Part shown: positions 24,585-31,432 of the stretch, piece after piece | Numbering within the stretch: position 1 is the stretch's first letter | How the letters are laid out: every line of letters starts with the position of its first letter | Assembly: GCA_016872515.1 (NCBI GenBank) | Contig: VGZR01000001.1 | Location: 1-64,000 of the forward strand | DNA from: SAR202 cluster bacterium | GTDB taxonomy: Bacteria > Chloroflexota > Dehalococcoidia > Lucifugimonadales > VGZR01 | Length of the DNA: 64,000 nucleotides | Direction of reading: 5' to 3' | The notes under the pieces: generated by a model | Database searches by the model: none | Seen by the model: only the letters and a program-made list of their open reading frames with translations | Told to the model about the DNA's origin: nothing | Translations under genes and position numbers: made by a program

Positions 24585-25958
24585 CTAGAACGACGCGCGA
24601 ATGGGCTTACCTGGTGAGAGGCCTTGCTGCAGTTTGTCGTCGCGGACGACGGAGACGCCTGCGACGAGGACGTGGCGGAAGCCGGCGGAGGGCAGCGTGG
24701 GCTGCTGATAGGTGGCCCGGTCCGTCACGGTCTTGGGGTCGAAGGCGACGAGGTCGGCGTCGGCGCCGACGCGGATGCGGCCCTTGTTCTTCATGGCGGG
24801 CACACGCTTCTCCAGGCGCATTGCAGGAAGCAGCGCAGACTTGCGGATGGCGTCCATTAGGGTGAGGCTTTTCGATTCGCGGGCGAAGTGGCCGAGGACA
24901 CGGGCGTAGGAGCCCGCGGTGCGCGGGTGGCCGACCCCGCCGCGCAGGTAGCCGTCGGTAGCGATGGCGGTGAGTGGGCTGATGACGGCGGCGTGCATGG
25001 CGGGGTCGGGGATGAAGTACACGACGACCATGCCACACTGCTTGCGGTAGCGGGCGAAGCTCTCGGCGGTGAGGCGCTCGCCCGTCGCGGGCCAGAGCAG
25101 GTCGCCGTAGTCAACGCCCAGTTTCTTCTGCCAGCCCTCATCGAAGATGGCGGACTCGATGCCGCTCATGCCCGCTGTGTACGGATAGCATTCGGTGGTG
25201 ACATCCATCCCCCGCTTGCGGGCCTCACCGACGGTCTGGAGCAGGCGCCCGGTGGCCGCCAGGCCGGAGCTGGAGATATGGACGACATGGAGCGGGGCGC
25301 CGGTGATGGCCGCAGCGGCGATGACCTCCTCCACGCCCTCGACCGCACCGATAGGCTCGGCGTGTCCCATGCCGCGGACGTGGACGTGGCACGACGCGCC
25401 GAAGCGGGCGGCGATGCGGAATGCCTCCAGCACTTCCCAGCCGGATGCAGCGGGTGTGTACTGGAGGCCGAAGCCGACGGCAGGGGCGCCGCGCTCGAGG
25501 CCGCGCTTCAGGGTGCGGAGGATTTCGGCGACCTCGCCGTCGGTGGCGCGGCGGTGAGCCGCGTCGCCCATCGGCAGAAACGTACCGGGGTCGCGGAGGA
25601 CCTTCATACGGGTCGGGATGTGGCCCGCGCTGGCGCCGTAGTTGATGAGTGAGCGGCCCTGGCGCGAGGCGTACCAGGCGTCCACGTCGGCGGTGCCAAC
25701 CTCTAACTCGAGCGCGGTGGTGACGCCGTCCTGTGCCTGGATGCGGTAGTTCTCGTCGTCCTGGCCGTGGGAGTGCATGTCTATGAAGCCGGGCGCGACG
25801 ACGAGGCCGGAGGCATCCAACTCCTCCTTGCCGCGCATCGCCTTCTCAGACATGGCCTGCACCGAGCCGCCGGAGACGCCGATATTCATTACGGCATCGA
25901 GGCCGGATTCGGGGTCCATCACGCGTCCGTTCTTCAGGACGAGCTCGTAGGTCGTCAT
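24585..25958 (-). CDS. D-aminoacylase / N-acyl-D-amino-acid deacylase-like amidohydrolase
   Basis: 457 residues. N-terminal beta-sandwich start (L-V-L-K-N-G-R-V-M-D-P-E-S-G), metal motif G-F-I-D-M-H-S-H, further ligands in C-H-V-H-V-R-G and H-V-V-H-I-S-S, and the C-terminal G-R-I-R-V-G-A-D-A-D-L-V-A-F-D-P typical of the subfamily. Start at ATG 25958 follows AGGTGA. Downstream partner of the amidase (17 bases apart), so the pair probably degrades one class of amide compound. D-aminoacylase is the closest named function, but dihydropyrimidinase-type roles are not excluded. Confidence 0.85.
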   Translation of the reverse strand: MTTYELVLKNGRVMDPESGLDAVMNIGVSGGSVQAMSEKAMRGKEELDASGLVVAPGFIDMHSHGQDDENYRIQAQDGVTTALELEVGTADVDAWYASRQGRSLINYGASAGHIPTRMKVLRDPGTFLPMGDAAHRRATDGEVAEILRTLKRGLERGAPAVGFGLQYTPAASGWEVLEAFRIAARFGASCHVHVRGMGHAEPIGAVEGVEEVIAAAAITGAPLHVVHISSSGLAATGRLLQTVGEARKRGMDVTTECYPYTAGMSGIESAIFDEGWQKKLGVDYGDLLWPATGERLTAESFARYRKQCGMVVVYFIPDPAMHAAVISPLTAIATDGYLRGGVGHPRTAGSYARVLGHFARESKSLTLMDAIRKSALLPAMRLEKRVPAMKNKGRIRVGADADLVAFDPKTVTDRATYQQPTLPSAGFRHVLVAGVSVVRDDKLQQGLSPGKPIRASF

Positions 25959-25975
25959 TACGTCATCACCTGGTA

Positions 25976-27394
25976 TCAAGCGTCCGGGGTTGTGCCCGGC
26001 GGGTGTCGCAGGTGCCAGTCGGTGAGGCCCTGGTAGGCGCGCGCGACAGCCAGGATACGGTTCTCGTCGTAGGCGCGGCCCATGAACTGGATGCCGGTGG
26101 GTAGCCTACGGTCACCGAAGCCGTTGGGGACGGAGATGGATGGCAGGCCTGCGAGGTTGCCCAATGCGCCAATGATGTCGCGGGCCTTGCCGGAAAAGGC
26201 GTAGTTGAACTCACGGTCTATGGTCGGCGCGACGGTCTGGTAGGACGGCCCGACGACCGCGTCGTACTTCGCCAGGATGGCGTCAACCTGGCGACACATC
26301 AGGCGGCGGATACGCATGGCGCGGATGTAGTCGCTGGCTGGGATGGCATAGCGGGCATATAGGCCGCGTCGGCTGGACTCGGCGGTCAGCTGTGGGCCGA
26401 GGCCGGCATCGGTGAACTCCTGATAGGCATCGGCGGACTCGGCCGAGATGATAGTTCGGGCGACGGCCTCGTAGGGCATATCGGGCACGGCGACCTCTTC
26501 GACGGTGGCGGCGCGCTCGCGCTCCAGCAGGGCCAGGACCGCCTCGACATTGGCCTTCACTGCAGGCTCGACGCCCTCGGTGGAGCCTTGCAGCAAGGCC
26601 AGCTTGAAGCGGCGCTTGCGCCTGTCTCGGGCGTCGTATTTGAAGGGCGGCGCGGTGGTCGTCTCGTCGTCGGGGTCGTTGCCCGCGATAGCCTCGAGGA
26701 CGAGGCCGCAGTCGTCGGCGGTGCTTGCAAAGGGGCCGATCTTGTCCATCGTCCAAGAGGCTTCCATGGCACCGTGGCGGCTGACGCGGCCAAAGGTGGG
26801 CCGCAGTCCCGCGACGCCGCAGTGGTTGGCGGGCCACATGATAGAGCCCCACGTCTCGGTGCCTAGGGCGAAGGGGACGAGACCCGCCGAGACAGCCGAG
26901 CCCGAGCCGCTGGAGGATCCACCGCTCCAACCCTCGAGGTTCCAGGGTGAGATGCCGGGGCCGGTGAAAGAGGCGTTAGGGTGGCGGTACCCTGCGCCGC
27001 CCGCCAGCTCGACCATTGCCAGCTTGGCGGCCAGGACTGCCCCCGCAGCCTCCAGCTTCTTCACCACGGTGGCGTCGTAGTCGAAGACCTGGTCGCGATA
27101 CGGCGCAGTGCCCCACGTCGTGCGGATGCCGCCAGAGGTGGCGAGGAGATCCTTGGCGCCGTAGGGGATCCCGTGCAGTACGCCTCGATACTTGCCACGG
27201 ACGATTTCCTTCTCGGCAGCGCGAGCTTGGGCGAGGGCCTTCTCGCGGGTGATGGTGACGACAGCGTTGTATTTCGAGCCGAGGCGTTCGAGACGGCGGA
27301 GGGCGAATTCTGTCAACTCCACCGGGGAGACTTGTTTGGTGCGCACCATCTCGCCGAGGTGGCGGATGGGAGTGAAGGCGGCAAGACTAGCCAT
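25976..27394 (-). CDS. amidase signature family hydrolase (AtzF/GatA-like)
   Basis: 472 residues. Ser-cisSer-Lys triad visible: Lys81 in G-A-K-D-L, cis-Ser around 160-162 in G-G-S-S-S-G-S-G, nucleophile Ser184 in T-W-G-S-I-M-W-P-A. The usual G-G-S-I-R is altered to W-G-S-I-M, which may change specificity. It is not part of a gatCAB set (no gatB nearby). A 69-residue GatC/AtzG-like gene ends five bases upstream, and a D-aminoacylase-like gene follows, so a catabolic amidase acting with a small subunit is likely. Confidence 0.9.
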   Translation of the reverse strand: MASLAAFTPIRHLGEMVRTKQVSPVELTEFALRRLERLGSKYNAVVTITREKALAQARAAEKEIVRGKYRGVLHGIPYGAKDLLATSGGIRTTWGTAPYRDQVFDYDATVVKKLEAAGAVLAAKLAMVELAGGAGYRHPNASFTGPGISPWNLEGWSGGSSSGSGSAVSAGLVPFALGTETWGSIMWPANHCGVAGLRPTFGRVSRHGAMEASWTMDKIGPFASTADDCGLVLEAIAGNDPDDETTTAPPFKYDARDRRKRRFKLALLQGSTEGVEPAVKANVEAVLALLERERAATVEEVAVPDMPYEAVARTIISAESADAYQEFTDAGLGPQLTAESSRRGLYARYAIPASDYIRAMRIRRLMCRQVDAILAKYDAVVGPSYQTVAPTIDREFNYAFSGKARDIIGALGNLAGLPSISVPNGFGDRRLPTGIQFMGRAYDENRILAVARAYQGLTDWHLRHPPGTTPDA

Positions 27395-27399
27395 ATACC

Positions 27400-27609
27400 C
27401 TACCTCTTGGCCCGGTACGGCCGGAAGCCGATGGCCGGCGAGTCGGTCTCGCTCAGCTTGACGGCCTTCATCTCCTCGGATGTGCAGAGCGCAAGCTCGA
27501 CCTGGCTGCGCACTTCCTCAAGCTGTTCGGGCTTCAGGAGGTGGCCATAGCGGTTCTTAATCATCTGGAAGAGCAGTTCCGATTCCGATCTTTGCGCAGG
27601 TTTACTCAT
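27400..27609 (-). CDS. small amidase-associated protein, GatC/AtzG-like
   Basis: 69 residues from ATG 27609, preceded by GGAGGGA. A short helical body (L-K-P-E-Q-L-E-E-V-R-S-Q-V) and the ending P-A-I-G-F-R-P-Y-R resemble AtzG/DUF4089 small partners, whose tail reads e-p-a-x-x-F-r-P. It stops five bases before the amidase start. I infer a subunit or chaperone of that amidase; similarity is weak at this length. Confidence 0.6.
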   Translation of the reverse strand: MSKPAQRSESELLFQMIKNRYGHLLKPEQLEEVRSQVELALCTSEEMKAVKLSETDSPAIGFRPYRAKR

Positions 27610-27623
27610 GATTCCCTCCAGTC

Positions 27624-28214
27624 CTACGCCAGGCAGATGAGCCGGGCGGCTTTGATGACCCAAACAGGGATTGGGCCGAGAAGGTCGCGGAGCTTAAGCA
27701 CCAGGATGCCGACGATGATGCCGATGGCGGCTGCGGCGAGAACGTCGGAGGGGTAGTGGACGCCTGAATAGACGCGGGCGAAGCCCCAGGCGAAAGCGGC
27801 TAACAGCAGGCTGATCCCGACAGGGCGGTTGACGCTCCACACCACGGTTGCGAGCCCGAAGGCGGCTGCTACGGAGTTAGCCGGGAAGGATGAGTCGGTG
27901 GGCTGGTAGAACAGGAGGGTCAGGTCGTGGTCCACGAAGGGGCGTGGCCGAAAGTACACGGAGTTGATGACGAAGACGGCCAGGCTTGAAAGGCCCAGGG
28001 CGGTCAGGGCGGCGAACACACCTATCTGTTGCTTCATGCGGGTTGCGCGGTCAGGGGCCGAGAACCACAGCGCCAGGACGGTGAGTGCCATGCCGACCGG
28101 CACCAGGTAGTCGCTGACGAGCAACTCCATTGCGCGGTCAAGCGGCGGGAAACGGCCTACCTGGCCGTTCAGCCAAAGAAGTACTGCTTCATCCGGGTTG
28201 GCCAATTTCGCCAC
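27624..28214 (-). CDS. PAP2-superfamily membrane protein with degenerate catalytic motif
   Basis: 196 residues, GTG start, five to six hydrophobic segments. Recognisable PAP2 features: Y-F-R-P-R-P, then P-T-D-S-S-F-P-A-N-S where P-S-G/D-H is expected, and A-R-V-Y-S-G-V-H-Y-P-S-D (R...H...D intact). The catalytic acid His of the middle motif is Ser, and the Lys of the first motif is absent. It resembles BcrC-type undecaprenyl pyrophosphate phosphatases in layout. Activity is doubtful without that His. It overlaps the upstream membrane gene by 46 bases. Confidence 0.75.
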   Translation of the reverse strand: MAKLANPDEAVLLWLNGQVGRFPPLDRAMELLVSDYLVPVGMALTVLALWFSAPDRATRMKQQIGVFAALTALGLSSLAVFVINSVYFRPRPFVDHDLTLLFYQPTDSSFPANSVAAAFGLATVVWSVNRPVGISLLLAAFAWGFARVYSGVHYPSDVLAAAAIGIIVGILVLKLRDLLGPIPVWVIKAARLICLA

Positions 28215-28609
28215 CAGAAAACCAGAATAACCTTGAGGGCCGAATAGTAGCTGGTCTTGCGGAGGGCGTCGAACCCCTCGTCCGGCGGCGCCTCGCCGTC
28301 GCGCATCCGCCGGTTCACAAGTGAGGACGCCGCTAGGGTGACGGCGACCGCGGCGAGGGAGCCGTAGCAGAAGAGGATGCCCTGGTAGTTCGCGTCGAGG
28401 CCGCCTTTGTAGTCATTGATGTTGCGCGGCTCGTCAGCGAAGAACCAGATGAACACGGCTGTGATTGCGAGACCGCCGAGGGCCCGGGTGACAAGCGTGT
28501 GCTTGACGAACAGCAAGCCGTGCAGGCCGCCGAAGGTGGCGGCTATCTGGATGGCTGCCAGAGAAGAGACGAAGACTAGGAGGAGGTAGTCAAACGCGAA
28601 CTGGGACAT
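28169..28609 (-). CDS. conserved integral membrane protein of unknown function
   Basis: 146 residues with about three or four hydrophobic helices (F-D-Y-L-L-L-V-F-V-S-S-L; L-G-G-L-A-I-T-A-V-F-I-W-F-F; G-S-L-A-A-V-A-V-T-L-A-A) and a C-terminal W-W-R-N-W-P-T-R motif. ATG 28609 is preferred to the TTG one codon earlier. No family recognised. The 46-base overlap with the PAP2 gene suggests coupled translation and perhaps joint function in lipid metabolism. Confidence 0.65.
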   Translation of the reverse strand: MSQFAFDYLLLVFVSSLAAIQIAATFGGLHGLLFVKHTLVTRALGGLAITAVFIWFFADEPRNINDYKGGLDANYQGILFCYGSLAAVAVTLAASSLVNRRMRDGEAPPDEGFDALRKTSYYSALKVILVFWWRNWPTRMKQYFFG

Positions 28610-28645
28610 CAATCCGCCGCCGACCGCTCGGAGAGCCGCGCGGCC

Positions 28646-29578
28646 CTACCAGGTCTCCAAGCCGACGGGGCTGCACCAGTTGAGGTACTTAGGGTTGTCG
28701 CCGCGTACCGCACCCATGTAGATGTCCTGGAGCTTCTTGGTGGTCGGGCCGACGTTGCCGCTGGCGATGGGCCGGTGGTCTATGTGGCCCACCGGCGTGA
28801 TGTGGGCGGCAGTGCCGGTGAGGAAGACCTCGTCGGCCAAGTAGAGTTCGCTGCGGCGGATGTGGCGCTCCATCACCTTCAGCTTCAGTTCCTTCTCGGC
28901 AAGCTGAAAGACCGAGTCGCGGGTGATGCCAGTGAGATTGTTGTCGCCGACGTTTGGGGTGTAGAGCACACCGCCGGAGACCATGAACACGTTCTCGCCG
29001 GAGCCTTCGGAGACGCTGCCGTCCTGGTTGAGCATGATGGCCTCGTCGTAGCCGCCAAGGATGGCCTCGGTCTTGGCCAGGATGCTGTTGACGTAGTGGC
29101 CCGCAATCTTGACCCGTGGCGGGATGATCGTGTCGTCTATGCGGCGCCAGGAAGATGTGCAGCACTTGATGGCCCCGTCGGTACTCAGGTAAGCGCCGAA
29201 GGGGACGACGATGAGAGCGAAGTCGCTGTCCAGCTCGTGCAGCTTGAGGTTGGCGACACGCTCTGCGCTTTTGTAGGCCAGCGGGCGGATGTACACATCC
29301 TGGCGATAGCCACAACTACGCACGAGGTCTTCGGTGATGCGGCACAGGTCGTCCACCGAATAGGGAATCTTGAGCATCATGATGCGGCAGCCTTGGTGGA
29401 GCCGCTCGTAGTGCTCCCGCATGCGGAAGATGAACATCTTCGACTGCTGCTCGTTCCAGTTGCCGCGGATGCCCTCGAAGACGGCAGTCCCGTAGTGGAG
29501 GGCGTGTGTCATGATGTTGACGTTCGCTTCCTCGAGCGGAACCATGCGTCCACGGAAGAAGGACAGCGCCTTGGGCAT
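28646..29578 (-). CDS. ilvE: branched-chain amino acid aminotransferase
   Basis: 310 residues, fold-type IV PLP enzyme. Blocks: H-A-L-H-Y-G-T-A-V-F-E-G-I-R, Y-I-R-P-L-A-Y, the PLP-Lys region V-N-S-I-L-A-K-T-E-A (K about 167), L-N-Q-D-G-S-V-S-E-G-S-G-E-N-V-F, and G-T-A-A-H-I-T-P-V. It makes Val, Leu and Ile from their keto acids. It has its own promoter and an AAAGGAG site. Confidence 0.94.
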   Translation of the reverse strand: MPKALSFFRGRMVPLEEANVNIMTHALHYGTAVFEGIRGNWNEQQSKMFIFRMREHYERLHQGCRIMMLKIPYSVDDLCRITEDLVRSCGYRQDVYIRPLAYKSAERVANLKLHELDSDFALIVVPFGAYLSTDGAIKCCTSSWRRIDDTIIPPRVKIAGHYVNSILAKTEAILGGYDEAIMLNQDGSVSEGSGENVFMVSGGVLYTPNVGDNNLTGITRDSVFQLAEKELKLKVMERHIRRSELYLADEVFLTGTAAHITPVGHIDHRPIASGNVGPTTKKLQDIYMGAVRGDNPKYLNWCSPVGLETW

Positions 29579-29613
29579 CAGGGTTCTCCTTTGGCTATCG
29601 AAGGGTGAGGGCC

Positions 29614-29643
29614 ATTATACGGAAGGCCAATCTACGAACACAA
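29614..29643 (-). promoter_or_regulatory. promoter of ilvE
   Basis: Minus strand TTGTGT (29638-29643), 18-base spacer, perfect TATAAT (29614-29619), about 35 bases before the start codon at 29578. Confidence 0.55.
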
Positions 29644-29652
29644 CTTTGCCAA

Positions 29653-30102
29653 CTACGCCTTCGCCTCTTCGGCCTTGGCGATGCCGTAGTAGGGGCTGTG
29701 GTCAAGGAGACGCTGCACGACGGCCGCCGACACCTCGCGGGGGTAGGCGCTCATTGCCCAGCGCTCGGAGAGGGCACGGCCCAACTCGACGGCGTTCATC
29801 GGCTCGTTGCCGCCTGCGAGAAGGAGCCTGAAGGCGGCCTCCTTCAACGGCGTGTCGAGGAGGAGGTAGTCGGGCGTGGCCGCGCAGTGCTCCACGATCT
29901 GCTGCATCACGTCCTCCGGGTCCTTGGCCAGGACATCCAGGGGCGTGTCGCCCTGCTGGCACGCATAGCAACGGCGGTCAGCGATGAACAGCGACATAGA
30001 TTGCGAGTCCGGTGAACTCTCCAGGTTGATGTGGTAACGAGGCGAGTTCTGCTCCTCGGCCACGGGCTGGGCTTGAGCTTTCTTGCTTGAGCTTCTCGGC
30101 AT
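29653..30102 (-). CDS. conserved hypothetical protein with C-x-x-C motif
   Basis: 149 residues. A charged N-terminus (S-S-S-K-K-A-Q) is followed by a C-Y-A-C pair at about residues 45-48 (D-R-R-C-Y-A-C-Q-Q-G) and a helical C-terminal half resembling a winged-helix or DnaD-like fold (A-V-E-L-G-R-A-L-S-E-R-W). No known family recognised. It begins five bases after the moeA stop, so it is co-transcribed with pheS-pheT-moeA. Confidence 0.65.
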   Translation of the reverse strand: MPRSSSKKAQAQPVAEEQNSPRYHINLESSPDSQSMSLFIADRRCYACQQGDTPLDVLAKDPEDVMQQIVEHCAATPDYLLLDTPLKEAAFRLLLAGGNEPMNAVELGRALSERWAMSAYPREVSAAVVQRLLDHSPYYGIAKAEEAKA

Positions 30103-30107
30103 GGCTT

Positions 30108-31430
30108 TCAGAACACCTCCGCTGGCCAGTCCAGCATCTGAACTTTGACGATCTCGCCCGCCTTCTTGACGGGCAGGTCTTCAGGGCAGATGGCTAGGCC
30201 GTTGGCCCGGGCCATGGACGTGAGTAGGTTGGAGCTTTGGTGGCCGGTCAGGCGGGCGTGGTAGGCGCCGTCCCGCTTGGTGACGACGACACGGGCATAG
30301 ACGCGGCGGCCGTCTGCGTTGTGGATGGGGTCTTCGAGGACCGCCTCGATGGTGGGGTATTGGAGCAGCTTGAGGCCGAGCATCTTGCGGATGGCCGGGC
30401 CGCCGAACTGCTCGAAGGCGACGAGTGCGCTGACGGGGTTGCCCGGCAGGCCGAGGTGGGGCACCTGGCGGCCTTGCGGCCCGCGCAGAACGCCGAAGGC
30501 GAGCGGCTTGGCGGGGCGCATCCGCACCGACCACAGCTCAATCTTACCGCGCTGGGCCAGCACGTCTTTGACGATATCGTAGTCGCCCTTGGAGACGCCT
30601 GCGGTCGTGATGAGCATGTCGGCGTCCAGCCCCTCCCCAATCTTCTGCTGGAGCGACTCCAGATTGTCGCGGGCGATGCCGAGGAGCTTGGGGACACCTC
30701 CAGCACGTTGGACGGCGGAGGCGATGCTGAAACTGTTGATGTTGTAGATACTGCCTGGAGGGCATGACTCACCCGGCTGCACCAGTTCGTCGCCGGTAGC
30801 AAGGATGGATACGATAGGACGACGAAAGACGTTGACCCTGGCGAAGCCCATGGAGGCGAGGACGCCAACCTCGGCGGCGCGCAGGGGTACGCCTGCCTCG
30901 AGGACGCGCTCGCCTTTGGCAACGTCCTGTCCGGCGGGCCGCACAGCGTTGCCTGTCTCCACCGCCACCCGGACGGCGACCTCGTCCATGCGTACCTTGC
31001 CGTTGCGCTTGCGGTCGGTCTCGTCGGTGTCCTCAAAGCCCACGATAGCATCGGCGCCTGGTGGCACCGGCGCGCCGGTCATGATGCGGACGGCTGTGCC
31101 TGGGCCAACCTTGTCGCGGGGCAATTCGCCTGCGGAGACAGAGCCGACTACTTTGAGGACGACAGGCGACGCAGGTGAGGCGTCCCGGACGCTGGACGCC
31201 TGAACCGCATAGCCGTCCAGGGCGGAGTTTGCCAGAGGCGGGATGTCGAAGGGGCTAACGGCATCGTCGGCCAGCACTTGCCCCACAGCCTCCAACAGAG
31301 GCCGTTCCTCTACCTCCAGCACGTTGAAGAAGGCGAGGATGCGCGCGAACGCCTGCTCGACACTGAGCATTGACTCAGGGTGATGGTGGTGCCCGTGCTC
31401 CTTCACAGATGCCTCAGATGGTCTCGGCAC
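30108..31430 (-). CDS. moeA: molybdopterin molybdotransferase
   Basis: 440 residues inserting molybdate into adenylylated molybdopterin. Seen: S-A-L-D-G-Y-A-V, R-I-M-T-G-A-P-V-P-P-G-A-D-A-I-V, I-L-A-T-G-D-E-L, T-A-G-V-S-K-G-D-Y-D, and G-L-P-G-N-P-V-S-A-L-V-A-F-E. The start is GTG 31430, three bases from the pheT stop. This adds a His-rich leader (H-G-H-H-H-H-P-E) ahead of the family start at M-L-S-V-E-Q-A; beginning at ATG 31370 would remove it but has no RBS. It supplies cofactor for enzymes such as the hydroxylase at the window start. Confidence 0.93.
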   Translation of the reverse strand: MPRPSEASVKEHGHHHHPESMLSVEQAFARILAFFNVLEVEERPLLEAVGQVLADDAVSPFDIPPLANSALDGYAVQASSVRDASPASPVVLKVVGSVSAGELPRDKVGPGTAVRIMTGAPVPPGADAIVGFEDTDETDRKRNGKVRMDEVAVRVAVETGNAVRPAGQDVAKGERVLEAGVPLRAAEVGVLASMGFARVNVFRRPIVSILATGDELVQPGESCPPGSIYNINSFSIASAVQRAGGVPKLLGIARDNLESLQQKIGEGLDADMLITTAGVSKGDYDIVKDVLAQRGKIELWSVRMRPAKPLAFGVLRGPQGRQVPHLGLPGNPVSALVAFEQFGGPAIRKMLGLKLLQYPTIEAVLEDPIHNADGRRVYARVVVTKRDGAYHARLTGHQSSNLLTSMARANGLAICPEDLPVKKAGEIVKVQMLDWPAEVF

Positions 31431-31432
31431 TA

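Noticed and set aside
31370..31430. His stretch before moeA as a vector His-tag
   Set aside because: The codons are mixed, it is interrupted by other residues, and it sits in natural operon context.
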